A DNA stretch of 64,000 nt from Rhodoferax sp. Lineage in GTDB: Bacteria > Pseudomonadota > Gammaproteobacteria > Burkholderiales > Burkholderiaceae_C. The notes under the pieces are model-generated. The model searched no databases. It was not told where the DNA came from and worked only from the letters and a program-made list of their open reading frames with translations. Made by a program: the position numbers and the translations under genes. This document shows positions 17,342 through 26,259 of the stretch, piece after piece (within the stretch, counting starts at the first letter, position 1; each line of letters starts with the position of its first letter). The stretch lies in NCBI RefSeq assembly GCF_023700745.1, contig NZ_JAMPYG010000011.1, positions 42,223 through 106,222 on the forward strand, read 5' to 3'.

Positions 17342-17979
17342 GGCTGCCTTGGTGAACCAGGCTTCGGCGGTGTCGGCTTGAACAGACGGATGCCTGCCGA
17401 AATCCGGCTCACCGTGGTGAGTGCGCACAGCCCGGCAAAGCCATAAGCCAGCACGTCAAACCAAGTAGGCACCAGACACATCAGCACAAAGACCGCGATG
17501 GTCTCGGTACTTTCGGTTAATCCACCAAGGTAATAAAACCCCTTGTTGGGATAAGCCGTGCTGCTGTTCCCGCGTTTGGCTGCCAGCACGGCAAACGCCA
17601 AAAAAGTACAGCCGGTGCCGATGAAGCTGTAAATCAACACGGCCGATGGCAAGCCGTTGTGCGCCGGATCGGCCAGGGCGAACGCTAACGGGATGGCGGC
17701 GTAGAACAGAAAGTCCAGCGAAATATCCAGAAAAGCGCCGCGATCGGTGGGCTGGGCTTGCCGTGCCATGGCGCCATCCAGGCCATCGGCCAGGCGGTTG
17801 AGCATGATGCTGACAATGGCCCACTGGGAATGGCCCAGCGCAATCAGGGGAATGGCCGAGAGGCCGAGCAGAAAGCCGCCCCAGGTCAGCTGATCGGCGC
17901 GCAAGCCGACCGCGATCAGCTTGCCGGCCAGACGCTGCAAAGGCCGCTGCAACGCGGAGTTCAAGGCGCGGTCAAACAT
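17338..17979 (-). CDS. ynjF: CDP-alcohol phosphatidyltransferase, YnjF-like
   Basis: 213-residue integral membrane protein. The catalytic signature is DGLDGAMARQAQPTDRG followed by AFLDISLD, with seven rather than eight residues between AR and G, as in some YnjF-type members. It should transfer a CDP-linked lipid to an alcohol, but the acceptor is unknown. It starts at 17979, overlapping the ynjD stop by 8 bp, and is last in the minus-strand ynjB-C-D-F operon; the rhodanese YnjE of E. coli is absent. Confidence 0.85.
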   Translation of the reverse strand: MFDRALNSALQRPLQRLAGKLIAVGLRADQLTWGGFLLGLSAIPLIALGHSQWAIVSIMLNRLADGLDGAMARQAQPTDRGAFLDISLDFLFYAAIPLAFALADPAHNGLPSAVLIYSFIGTGCTFLAFAVLAAKRGNSSTAYPNKGFYYLGGLTESTETIAVFVLMCLVPTWFDVLAYGFAGLCALTTVSRISAGIRLFKPTPPKPGSPRQP

Positions 17980-18620
17980 GCGCTTGCTGCCAGTCACTGA
18001 TTTCAACCACCCGCCCGCCCGGCGGCACATCGGCCGGGTCGTGGGTGACCAGCAGCGTGGGGATGCGTTGGTGCGTAATTTGGGCAAAGACAAAACTGCG
18101 AAACTGCAACCGCAAGGCCGCGTCGAGCTTGGAAAACGGCTCGTCGAGCAGCAGCGCCTGCGGCTCGGCCAGCAGCGTGCGCATCAGGCTGACACGGGCG
18201 CGCTGCCCGCCCGAGAGCGTGGCCGGGTCACGATCATGAAAACCATCCAGCCCCATCTCGGCCAGTGTTTGTGCCACACGCTGGCGCCGCGCCCGGGCAC
18301 CGGTGAATCTGGCCGGCAGGGCAAAAGCCAGGTTTTGTCCCACACTCAGGTGCGGGAAAAGCAAATCGTCCTGAAACAAAATCCCAATGCGCCGCGCCTC
18401 GATGGGCAAGGTGTCGCGGCGACTTTCGTTCAGCCATAGCTCACCCGTGGCGGCAAAGGCCGGGTCCAGGTCACCGATCATCCAGTTCAGCAGTGTTGAT
18501 TTGCCTGAGCCAGAAACCCCGGCGACGGTGACGATGTCTCCGTTGTCGACGACCAGGGACAAGTCCGCAAAGAGCGATTTGCCGCCAAGCGAGAGCGTCA
18601 GGTTTGATATTTTCAGCATC
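17972..18620 (-). CDS. ynjD: ABC transporter ATPase, YnjD-like
   Basis: 215-residue nucleotide-binding subunit: Walker [13 protein letters not shown]-loop LFQDDLLFPHLSV, signature LSGGQRARV, Walker B ALLLDEPFSKLD, H-loop VTHDPAD. The start is MLKISN at 18620; a longer frame reaches 18712 over the permease. It is coupled to ynjC (12-bp gap) and ynjF (8-bp overlap). The substrate of the Ynj system is not established. Confidence 0.9.
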
Positions 18621-18632
18621 GTGTTGCCTTCA

Positions 18633-20306
18633 TTATCGGAGCTCCTTGCGCTGCCGGCTTGCCCAGTACGGTAGCAGCGCTGCCAGCGCGAAACCGGCCA
18701 GTGGCAAGGCAATTTGCAGCAGCGCCTGGACCGCCAGCACGCGCCGGTTGCCGCCTGCGCTCAGGGCGACGGCCTCGGTGGTCACGGTGGCAAAGCGGCC
18801 ACCGCCAGCAAACAAGGTTGGCAGGTATTGCGCCACACTGACGGCAAAACCCACCGCCAGCGACGCCATGATGGGGCGAAACAGAATCGGCCATTTCACA
18901 CACAGGCAAGCCCGCAGGCGGGAACAACCCAGCGCCCTGGCACTGCGCATGAGGCGCGGGTCAAACGCGCGGTAGGCACCCATGAGCGTGAGCACCATGT
19001 AAGGCAGCACCCACAGCAGATGGCTCCAGACCAGCGCCACGGCGGTGCCATCCAGGTGCAGGTGCAGCAAGGCGGCGTACTGCCCCGCCACCAGAGGCAA
19101 GGCCGGCACGATCAGCGGCAGGTACAGCAACGCGTTAAAACGCTGCGGCCCCCACTCCAGCCAGACGAGCACGGCTGGCAGACACAGCAGGCTGGCCGCC
19201 AAAGCGAGCCAGAGCGTGGTCCAGAAAGGCGCCCAGTCGGCCTGTTGCCAGCTTTGCAGTGACACGGCTTCGGGCCACAGCGCCGGGAAGAACCAGGCCT
19301 GCGCCACCGACCAGAGCAGCAGCACCGTCACCACCGCATACCCCGTGAGGAACAGCGGTGTATGCAGGTTCAGCCAGGGCCACATGGGCGCCAGCGGGCG
19401 CAAGGGTTTGCGCTGGCCCGTGGGGTAAGGCCGGCACCGCTGCACCAGCCACCAGAGCCCGCGCGCCGCCAGGGCGCCAAGCAGCAGCATGGCCAGCAGC
19501 AGGATGGCGGCGGCGCTGCCCCTGGCTTGCAGCGCGGCGTCGGGGTCGGTCAGCCAGCGCCAGATCAGCACCGCCAGCGTTGGCGGGGTGCCTGGCCCCA
19601 GGATGATCGCCATGTCGACCACCGACAAGCCATAAGCCAGCACCGCCACCATCGGCCAGACCAGGCGCGGCAACAATTGCGGCCACAAAATCAGGACCCA
19701 GGCTTGCACCCGGTTGTACCCCAGCGACCGGGCCATCACCATCTGGCGCGCCACCGCTTGCTCACCCAGCACCGCCGCCAGCACCCACAGCAAAAACCAG
19801 CTCTCCTTGATGGCCAGCGCGAGCGCCAGACTCAGGCCATGGGGGTCTTGCACCGTGACCCAGTCGGGTGGACTGCTCCAGCCCACCAGTTGCGCCACCC
19901 CGCGTGCCAGCCAGCCAGAAGGCGCCAGCAAAAAAAACAGGCCCACCGCAAAGGCAGCATGGGGCACCGACAACAGCAAAGGCAAGCGCCGCTGCAAGCT
20001 GAGCCACAGGGCACCCGGGTAATGCAGGGTGGCCAGCAAGGCGGCAAAGCTGCACGCCAACGCCGTGCCCAGCAGGGTCGATGTCAGCGTGGTGCGCAAG
20101 GCTTGCGGCCACTGGGTATCCAGCCACAGGGCGTGCCACACGGAAGGCTCGGCGGCGGGCAGCAAGGCCCACCAGAGACCAGGCAACAAGGGGCCAAATA
20201 TCAGCGCGACGGGCAAGGCAGCCAGCCATTGGCTGGGCCAGCTGTCACGGGCGTGAATGGGCTGCGGCAAAGGGCGCTCTAGCGTGTGCCGTAGCGTTTC
20301 AGCCAC
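18633..20306 (-). CDS. ynjC: ABC transporter permease with two BPD domains, YnjC-like
   Basis: 557-residue permease with about twelve membrane helices forming two fused binding-protein-dependent transport domains. EAA-like loops are VARQMVMARSLGYNRVQAW and PRLMRSARALGCSRLRA. The fused arrangement matches E. coli YnjC and Fe/thiamine-type permeases. The start at 20306 overlaps ynjB by 28 bp; a later TTG is possible. Confidence 0.9.
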   Translation of the reverse strand: MAETLRHTLERPLPQPIHARDSWPSQWLAALPVALIFGPLLPGLWWALLPAAEPSVWHALWLDTQWPQALRTTLTSTLLGTALACSFAALLATLHYPGALWLSLQRRLPLLLSVPHAAFAVGLFFLLAPSGWLARGVAQLVGWSSPPDWVTVQDPHGLSLALALAIKESWFLLWVLAAVLGEQAVARQMVMARSLGYNRVQAWVLILWPQLLPRLVWPMVAVLAYGLSVVDMAIILGPGTPPTLAVLIWRWLTDPDAALQARGSAAAILLLAMLLLGALAARGLWWLVQRCRPYPTGQRKPLRPLAPMWPWLNLHTPLFLTGYAVVTVLLLWSVAQAWFFPALWPEAVSLQSWQQADWAPFWTTLWLALAASLLCLPAVLVWLEWGPQRFNALLYLPLIVPALPLVAGQYAALLHLHLDGTAVALVWSHLLWVLPYMVLTLMGAYRAFDPRLMRSARALGCSRLRACLCVKWPILFRPIMASLAVGFAVSVAQYLPTLFAGGGRFATVTTEAVALSAGGNRRVLAVQALLQIALPLAGFALAALLPYWASRQRKELR

Positions 20307-21454
20307 TCGGCCTCCAGCGCCTCCACCCAGCTGGCGTGTGGTTCAGCCAGCGTGGGCACGGCCTCGCTCAGTGCGCCTGGTGCCGTCTTGCGGATCAGGG
20401 CTTGTGACGCGGCGGGCAGCTTGCTGACATCAAGCACCGTGCCATCGCCCCAGACGCTGATGTCGGCCTTGCGGGTTTGCGCCTCGGCTGACAGCAGGAA
20501 GTTGGCAAACACCTGGGCGCCCGCCTTGGCCTTCGCGTTGACGGGAATAGCCACAAAATGCACGTTGCCGATAGTGCCGCCAGTAAAGCCAAAACTGTAG
20601 GCGCTGGTGGGCAATTGCTTGCTGGCGATCAGGTTGGCCGCTTCGTTGGGGTTGAAGGTCAGCGAAACCTTAAGCTCGCCATCGCCGAGCATACGGTGCA
20701 TTTCCGCGGCACTGGCGGGAAAGCTTTTGCCATGGCGCCACAGGCTGGGGTGCAACTGGTCCAGATAGGCCCACAGTGCTTGCGTTGCGCTAGCGAACGC
20801 CCCGGGACTTACCGCTTGCTGCAATAGCGTTTTGTTGGGAGCCAGCTCCAGCAGCAGTTGCTTGACGAAGGTGGTGCCGTGAAAATCAGGGGGTTTGGGG
20901 TAACTGACGCGCCCCGGGTTGGCTTGGGCAAAACTGAGCAAGTCGGCCGCAGAGCGCGGCGGCACTGGCGTTTTGGCGCGGTCGGCAATGAACGTGAGCT
21001 GCGCCGTGCCCCAGGGTGACTCATAGCCTTCGGTGGGCACCGAAAAATCGCTGTGCACCGGCTTGTTCAGGTCCACCAGGCCCCAGTTGGGCAGGTTTTG
21101 CGCCCAGGGGCCAAAGAGCAGGCCCTCATTTTTAAGCTTGCGGAAGTTCTCGCCATTGACCCACATCAGATCGATCGAGCCATCGGTCTTTCTGCCGGCC
21201 GCGACTTCGGTCTGCACCCGCTTGACCACTTCTGCGGTGTCGGAGATTTTGACGTGGCGCACGTCAATGCCGAAGCGTGTGTTGACCTCTTTGGCCGCCC
21301 AGGTGAGGTAGGCGTTGGTGGCCTCACTGCCGCCCCAGGCATTGAAATAAACCGTCTGGCCTTTGGCCTCGTTCTGAATCTGTGACCAGTCGGCGTGGGC
21401 CAATAGGGACACGCCCATGCTGAGTGCGAGGGTGGCGAACCTTGAAAGCTTCAT
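20279..21454 (-). CDS. ynjB: ABC transporter substrate-binding protein, YnjB-like
   Basis: 391-residue periplasmic receptor with a Sec signal (MKLSRFATLALSMGVSLLAHA). The mature part has the extracellular type 1 fold (TVYFNAWGGSEATNAYL; IDLMWVNGENFRKLK; SVWGDGTVLDVSKLP). Start MKLSRF at 21454 is chosen for the signal peptide; the frame is open to 21505. It is first in the ynjBCDF operon. The ligand is unknown. Confidence 0.88.
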   Translation of the reverse strand: MKLSRFATLALSMGVSLLAHADWSQIQNEAKGQTVYFNAWGGSEATNAYLTWAAKEVNTRFGIDVRHVKISDTAEVVKRVQTEVAAGRKTDGSIDLMWVNGENFRKLKNEGLLFGPWAQNLPNWGLVDLNKPVHSDFSVPTEGYESPWGTAQLTFIADRAKTPVPPRSAADLLSFAQANPGRVSYPKPPDFHGTTFVKQLLLELAPNKTLLQQAVSPGAFASATQALWAYLDQLHPSLWRHGKSFPASAAEMHRMLGDGELKVSLTFNPNEAANLIASKQLPTSAYSFGFTGGTIGNVHFVAIPVNAKAKAGAQVFANFLLSAEAQTRKADISVWGDGTVLDVSKLPAASQALIRKTAPGALSEAVPTLAEPHASWVEALEAEWLKRYGTR

Positions 21455-21544
21455 GCAGGAGAACTCCAGAAATGGTTGATTTTCATACATGGTCGGGGCC
21501 GGCACCCAAAACCTTACACCCGGCGATTTTCAACCCGCTGTCGT

Positions 21545-22378
21545 TCACGCTTTCTTTTCGGCAACTATCTCAATCGGAGCAATCATATTGCGAGAAATGT
21601 TCTCGATCATATTTTTGACTTTGATTGGCGCAGTGCTACCCATAAGTATATGTAGACCCAAGGGAGGAGGGCCCTTGGCGTTCGCTACCTTTGCCTGAAG
21701 CTGCGCGAAGAATTCAAGCGCAAAGTCACGTCTGTTCCGTTCCGCGATGACCTTCAACCCCGCACGCTCCAACGCAGCTTTGTATGCCGCCACCGAGGCC
21801 AGGGAACTCCCTTCTGGCTCCGCCGCCCACGGCACCGGAAATGTGAGTTCGCCGTCGTTGACGCGCATGACGTCGTAGATTCCGATCTTCGCGCCTGGCC
21901 GTACGACCCGATGGAGCTCTGACATCAGGAGCTCCTTGTCCGCGATGTTCATGCCGACATGCAGCATGTACGCGCGGTCGAATGTCTCATCCGGATGGGG
22001 CAATGCGGTGGCGTTCCCGACCTGGAGGGTGATCTTGTCGCTCAACCCGACCCATGTGCACAGCACATTGCCTGTCTCCACATACTCTCGTGTCAGATCC
22101 ACCCCGGTCACCCGGCACCCGTATGCGTGGGCCGCGAACCGGCTCCCTCCGCCGAGGCCGCAGCCCACGTCCAACACGTGATGGTTCGCACCAATGTCGA
22201 GTTGATCAAGGAAACTCTGGGTTGCAACTCTTGCGCCGATATGGAACTCATCCACAGGCCCCAGATCGTCGATGTTGACACTGGCGACGGTCTTCCCAAG
22301 TTTCGCAATGCCGTCACTAATGGCATTGAGAAGCCCTCCATGTGTGTAGTGGCTCGCTACCAATTCTTCGTCTGTCAT
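21545..22378 (-). CDS. SAM-dependent methyltransferase
   Basis: 277-residue class I methyltransferase: motif I VLDVGCGLGGGSRFAA, acidic loop VTGVDLTREYV, post-motif LPHPDETFDRAYMLHVGMN, motif III RPGAKIGIYDVM. It resembles ubiE/sarcosine-methyltransferase-like small-molecule enzymes; the substrate is unknown. Strong AAAAGGAG upstream supports the start at 22378. Base use looks less GC-biased than the flanking ynj and trpS operons, a weak sign of transfer. It lies downstream of the broken OsmC gene. Confidence 0.85.
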   Translation of the reverse strand: MTDEELVASHYTHGGLLNAISDGIAKLGKTVASVNIDDLGPVDEFHIGARVATQSFLDQLDIGANHHVLDVGCGLGGGSRFAAHAYGCRVTGVDLTREYVETGNVLCTWVGLSDKITLQVGNATALPHPDETFDRAYMLHVGMNIADKELLMSELHRVVRPGAKIGIYDVMRVNDGELTFPVPWAAEPEGSSLASVAAYKAALERAGLKVIAERNRRDFALEFFAQLQAKVANAKGPPPLGLHILMGSTAPIKVKNMIENISRNMIAPIEIVAEKKA

Positions 22379-22500
22379 GGATGTACTCCTTTTGACTTTT
22401 GATTTAGCGACGGCGCCCATTCGACGCAGAGGCCTTCTGGAGACCAAGATTTCCTACTTGGGTCACCGATGATGGCTTCTCTGACACATCACGTGTCCCG

Positions 22501-23045
22501 TTAGGCGTCACTGCGCGCCAAACCCGATGTGGTGAAGGTCGTCTTGACCGGTGGGGGCGACTTGAGCGTCTGCTGAACAATGCAACACCGCTTCGCTGCC
22601 AGTTTCAGCTTCTCAAGCAACTCTGGCGGCGTGCCCTCTTTGGCTCTGAAGTGAATGTGGCGGGCCATTGTCTGGAAACCGACCGGCACACTCGGATCGA
22701 CAGCCATGGCGCCGCGTACATCGACGGTGGCGGTCACGTTGACCTCCAGGCTGGTGAGTTCAATACCGAGCAAGTTGGCGACCAGACGCATGGTCGAATC
22801 CTGGCAGGCAGCCAGGGCAGCGCACAGCATGTCTCCGGGGGGCCGTCATGCGGCCCCCCGACGGCAGCATGCGTGCCAATGGGCACGAGTACGCCACAAC
22901 CCTCCATGGGTTCGACTCTTGAGTGGAATGGGTCGGCTGGCAAGTCGCCGCAGGTCCGCGCATGATCGGTGACCAGTGCGGCGGCCGGCGTCACCTTGTA
23001 GGTGGCTCTCAGAGGCTTCTGCGCAGCATAGACGATGGCTTCCAT
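22501..23045 (-). pseudogene. OsmC-family protein, frameshifted
   Basis: The start at 23045 has AAAGGAG upstream. The first frame encodes MEAIVYAAQKPLRATYKV... as far as THAAVGG. The rest of an OsmC-like protein (GDMLCAALAACQDSTMRL; RHIHFRAKEGTPPELLEKL; KRCCIVQQTL, with the second conserved Cys) continues in another frame from about 22830 to 22501. The shift falls in the perfect hairpin GGGGGGCCG/CGGCCCCCC (about 22845-22867). It is either a real inactivating indel or a sequencing error in a difficult GC hairpin. An intact OsmC would be a thiol peroxidase or hydrolase. Confidence 0.75.
22845..22867. repeat. GC-rich hairpin inside the OsmC gene
   Basis: Nine-base arms GGGGGGCCG and CGGCCCCCC surround TCATG. 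It coincides with the reading-frame break of the OsmC gene. Confidence 0.7.
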
Positions 23046-23194
23046 GCAGACTCCTTTGGTTTGTGAGGCCTGACGAATGCAGACGACAAAACCCGGTCGA
23101 TACATCCTGGTTTGACAGATACATCTGTTGAACAAAAACCCAGAAAACCGTTTGCGCATTGGGTTTGCGAGCCATACGCGGTACGAAAAAACGG

Positions 23195-23211
23195 ATATGA
23201 ATTTTTCATAT
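23195..23211. promoter_or_regulatory. Palindrome upstream of the OsmC gene
   Basis: ATATGAA and TTCATAT are perfect inverted arms with a 3-nt centre, 150 bp upstream of the OsmC start on the minus strand. It may be a MarR/TetR-type operator, since OsmC-family genes are often controlled by such regulators. No regulator gene is adjacent. Confidence 0.35.
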
Positions 23212-23412
23212 AACCCGGTTCTCCCTTGTTGCAGTCAACTTACTTGCTTGACCAAGTGCGTGAGCGGATTCGGTATTTGCACTATAGCCTCAAACCGGGA
23301 AAGCGCTTATTGCTGTATTGGATACGTTTTTTCATACGTTGGGGTGCGGCGCATGGCTGACATCCAAATCCAGACGTTTATTTCTGCTGGGCAGGATCAC
23401 GGGATGGCAATC

Positions 23413-23450
23413 GCCAAAAAGAAAACCCCAAGTAAATCAATTACTTGGGG
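23413..23450 (-). terminator. Rho-independent terminator after tRNA-Ser
   Basis: On the minus strand the hairpin CCCCAAGTAA-TTGAT-TTACTTGGGG (23426-23450) is followed by TTTTCTTTTT, just 3' of tRNA-Ser. Confidence 0.9.
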
Positions 23451-23458
23451 TTGAATAT

Positions 23459-23546
23459 TGGCGGAGAGAGTGGGATTCGAACCCACGGTACCTTGCGGTA
23501 CGCCTGATTTCGAGTCAGGTACATTCGGCCACTCTGCCATCTCTCC
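23459..23546 (-). tRNA. tRNA-Ser (anticodon CGA)
   Basis: An 88-nt class II tRNA. Acceptor GGAGAGA pairs with TCTCTCC, the discriminator is G and CCA is encoded. The anticodon loop CTCGAAA gives anticodon CGA, the long variable arm GTACCGCAAGGTAC is typical of serine tRNAs, and GGTTCGAATCC forms the T arm. It lies 28 bp downstream of trpS in the same direction. Confidence 0.97.
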
Positions 23547-23573
23547 GCGAAGCCGCGAATTGTACAGTGCCGA

Positions 23574-24881
23574 CTAGCCTGGTTTGGCTTCCTTGGCAAT
23601 TTGCAGGGCGTGCAAAGCGGCCGCAATGTCAGATTCTGTGACATCCGGGCCTTTTTCCAGCGCCACCGGGCTGCTGTGCAAGGCGGTGATGCCCGCTGTC
23701 TGCAGGGCGGCAATGGTTTGTCCGGCCACTTTGGGTGATGCAAAGGCGCCGCTTTGCAGCAGCAGGTGGCCTTCGGCGCTTTGCAGCTTGAAGTAAAACT
23801 GGCCGTCGCTTTCACGGTATTGCTTGAACACGGGCAGCGCCACTTTCACCGTTTTGGCGGTGGTGCTGGCATGGGTTTGCAAGGGGCGCAGACCGACGGC
23901 ATGGCGTAGCTGGCCCATGAACGGGGTGGCGATGGCGCGGGCTTTGGCGGCTCCGGCCTGCAGGATGGCTTCAATTTTGGCCGGGTTGTCTATCAGGGCC
24001 TGGTAGGTCGCACGCATTGGCGCAATTTCCTGGTCAATGCGCTCAAACACCAGTTGCTTGGCGTCGGCCCACGAAATGCCCTTGGCATAGGCCTGGCGCA
24101 GCGCTTCGGTCTCGGAGGCATTGGCAAAGGCCTGGTAAATCTGGAACAGCGCCGAGCCTTCCACTGCCTTGACCTCGCCGGGCGGGGTGGAGTCGGTCAC
24201 GATGCTGCCGATGAGTTTTTTGAGTTGCTCGCGCGGCGTGAACAAGGGGATGGTGTTGTCGTAGCTCTTGCTCATCTTGCGGCCGTCGAGGCCGGGCAGG
24301 GTGGCAACATGGTCTTCAATGGCCGCTTCGGGCGCCACAAAATGGTCGCCATAACGGTGGTTGAAGCTGTGTGCCATGTCGCGCGCCATTTCGATGTGCT
24401 GCACCTGGTCGCGTCCCACCGGCACCTGGTGCGCTTTGAACATCAGGATGTCGGCGCCCATCAGCACGGGGTACATGAACAGGCCCACATTGACATCGGC
24501 GTCGGGGTCGTTGCCGGCGGCCGTGTTTTTGTCGACTGCCGCCTTGTAGGCATGGGCGCGGTTGAGCACGCCCTTGCCCAGCACGCAGCTTAAAAACCAG
24601 GTGAGCTCGGGGATTTCAGGGACATCGGACTGGCGGTAAAACACCACCTTGTCTGGGTCCAGGCCGCAGGCCAGCCAGCTGGCGGCAATTTCCAGCGTGG
24701 AGCGCTGGATGCGTGCCGGTTCGTCCACCTTGATCAGGGCGTGGTAGTCGGCCAGAAAGTAAAAACTCTCGACGCCAGGGCGCAAGCTATGGCGTACGGA
24801 AGGGCGCACCGAGCCCACGTAATTGCCCAGATGCGGGGTGCCCGAGGTGGTGATACCGGTCAGAAAACGTTCGATACGCAT
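23574..24881 (-). CDS. trpS: Tryptophanyl-tRNA synthetase with C-terminal extension
   Basis: Charges tRNA-Trp. Class I motifs: HIGH-like [11 protein letters not shown] and KMSKS in [13 protein letters not shown]. At 435 residues it is about 100 longer than E. coli TrpS. Residues about 350-420 ([34 protein letters not shown]) resemble a DUF1508/YegP-type domain. The extension's role is unknown. The gene ends a minus-strand series PHP phosphatase-EamA-yciO-M50 protease-trpS, with a REP fragment between it and the protease gene. Confidence 0.95.
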   Translation of the reverse strand: MRIERFLTGITTSGTPHLGNYVGSVRPSVRHSLRPGVESFYFLADYHALIKVDEPARIQRSTLEIAASWLACGLDPDKVVFYRQSDVPEIPELTWFLSCVLGKGVLNRAHAYKAAVDKNTAAGNDPDADVNVGLFMYPVLMGADILMFKAHQVPVGRDQVQHIEMARDMAHSFNHRYGDHFVAPEAAIEDHVATLPGLDGRKMSKSYDNTIPLFTPREQLKKLIGSIVTDSTPPGEVKAVEGSALFQIYQAFANASETEALRQAYAKGISWADAKQLVFERIDQEIAPMRATYQALIDNPAKIEAILQAGAAKARAIATPFMGQLRHAVGLRPLQTHASTTAKTVKVALPVFKQYRESDGQFYFKLQSAEGHLLLQSGAFASPKVAGQTIAALQTAGITALHSSPVALEKGPDVTESDIAAALHALQIAKEAKPG

Positions 24882-24911
24882 GGAAAAAAGTTGAATGAAA
24901 AGTCAAGAATA

Positions 24912-24942
24912 CATGGACTGCCGCGCTGCGCTCGCAGTGACG
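24912..24942. repeat. REP-like repeat, copy 2 (half element)
   Basis: CATGGACTGCCGCG and TGCGCTCGCAGTGACG repeat 6536-6566 with one substitution. Only one half of the palindromic unit is present, between trpS and the M50 protease gene. Confidence 0.7.
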
Positions 24943-24961
24943 AAGTCTGGGTTCATCGCGT

Positions 24962-25630
24962 TCAGCCCACCAGCCAGGCCAGCGGGGTCAGCAGCAGCTT
25001 GATGAGCTGGTAGGTCAGGCCCATCAGCGGGCGCAGCCACAGGTTGCTGACCACGCCGGCCAGTACCAGCGCCATCACAATGAAAAAGCCCCAGGGTTCC
25101 ACGCGCGACACCAGCATGGCCTGGCGGTAGGGCAGCAGCCCCACCAGGATGCGGCCGCCATCGAGCGGCGGCAGCGGAAACAGGTTGAACACTGCCATCA
25201 CCACATTCACCAGCACGCCGCCTTGGGCCATTTCAAGCAGAAACGGCTCGTTGATGTCAGCGCCTCGAAACAGGTACAGCAAGGCGCCCCAGACCAGCGC
25301 TTGAAAGAAGTTGGCTCCCGGCCCGGCCAACGCGACCCAGACCATGTCGCGCTTGGGGTTGCGCAAATTGCCAAAGCGCACCGGTACCGGCTTGGCGTAA
25401 CCAAACAAAAAAGCGCCCGAAGTGGCGAAGTACAACATCAGCGGCATCAGGATGGTGCCCACTGGGTCGATGTGCGGCAGCGGGTTGAGCGTGACGCGCC
25501 CCAGTTGGTAGGCGGTGTTGTCGCCAAAGTGTTTGGCGGCGTAGCCGTGCGCGGCTTCGTGCAGGGTGATGGCCAGCAACACCGGAATGGCGTAGAGGCT
25601 GACGGTTTGGATCAGGTGGGCAAAGTCCAT
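24962..25630 (-). CDS. Site-2 protease family (M50) membrane protein
   Basis: 222-residue multi-pass protein. The zinc site is HEAAHG (about residue 25) with the distal Asp in NLFPLPPLDGGRIL (about 150). This is the short, PDZ-less M50 subgroup common in bacteria. The start at 25630 sits 2 bp after the yciO stop; a longer frame to 25669 would overlap yciO. The substrate is unknown. Confidence 0.9.
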   Translation of the reverse strand: MDFAHLIQTVSLYAIPVLLAITLHEAAHGYAAKHFGDNTAYQLGRVTLNPLPHIDPVGTILMPLMLYFATSGAFLFGYAKPVPVRFGNLRNPKRDMVWVALAGPGANFFQALVWGALLYLFRGADINEPFLLEMAQGGVLVNVVMAVFNLFPLPPLDGGRILVGLLPYRQAMLVSRVEPWGFFIVMALVLAGVVSNLWLRPLMGLTYQLIKLLLTPLAWLVG

Positions 25631-25631
25631 A

Positions 25632-26255
25632 TCAAAGGCCCAGGGCGGCCAGCGAACCGCGCCCCTCACGGATAACGACGGGTTCGCCGCCGGTCAGGTC
25701 GACCACGGTGGTGGGTTCGCGTGGGCAGGCGCCGGAGTCGATGATGGCGGCAATGCGGCCCTTGTAATGGACGCGGATCTCGTCGGCATCGTTCATGGGT
25801 TCAAGCTCGCCCGGTGCGATTAGGGTGGTGGCCAGCAGTGGCGTGCTGTAGAGTGCCAGCAGTTCCTGCAGCACCTTGTGCTCGGGCACGCGCAGGCCGA
25901 TGGTCTTGCGCGACGGGTGGCTCAAGCGTCGCGGCACTTCCTTGGTGGCTTCCAGGATGAAGGTGTAGGCGCCTGGTGTGGCCGCCTTGATCAGCCGGTA
26001 CTGCTGGTTGTCCACCTTGGCGTAGTTGGACAGCTCCGACAAGTCGCGGCACAGCAGCGTCAGGTGGTGCTTGTCATCCACGCCACGGATGCGGCGCAAC
26101 TTGTCGGCGGCAGCTTTGTCGTCCAGATGGCACACCAGTGCGTAGCTGGAGTCGGTGGGCACGGCCAGCACCTCGCCTTTGTCCAGCAGGGCGGTGGCCT
26201 GTCTGAGCAGGCGCAGTTGCGGGTTGTCAGGATGGATTTCAAAAATTTGCGGCAT
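25632..26255 (-). CDS. yciO: YciO/Sua5/YrdC family protein
   Basis: 207-residue YrdC-fold protein: PTDSSYALVCHLDDKAAADKLRRIRG, KHHLTLLCRDLSEL, TIGLRVPEHKVLQELL. Length and lack of a C-terminal Sua5 domain point to the YciO branch, whose activity relative to threonylcarbamoyl-AMP synthesis is unclear. As in E. coli it lies near the PHP phosphatase gene (yciV). Start at 26255. Confidence 0.88.
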   Translation of the reverse strand: MPQIFEIHPDNPQLRLLRQATALLDKGEVLAVPTDSSYALVCHLDDKAAADKLRRIRGVDDKHHLTLLCRDLSELSNYAKVDNQQYRLIKAATPGAYTFILEATKEVPRRLSHPSRKTIGLRVPEHKVLQELLALYSTPLLATTLIAPGELEPMNDADEIRVHYKGRIAAIIDSGACPREPTTVVDLTGGEPVVIREGRGSLAALGL

Positions 26256-26259
26256 GGCG

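Larger units (their letters stand above)
23046..23458. other. AT-richer intergenic region between OsmC gene and tRNA-Ser
   Basis: About 410 bp with lower GC than its surroundings. It holds the palindrome ATATGAA-TTT-TTCATAT at 23195-23211 and the tRNA terminator near 23426-23450. A 108-codon plus-strand ORF (23128-23454) runs through the terminator and has no recognisable domain, so I do not call it a gene. Confidence 0.5.

Noticed and set aside
23128..23454. 108-codon plus-strand ORF before tRNA-Ser
   Set aside because: It reads through the tRNA terminator, has no recognisable domain or good ribosome site, and lies in an AT-rich spacer.
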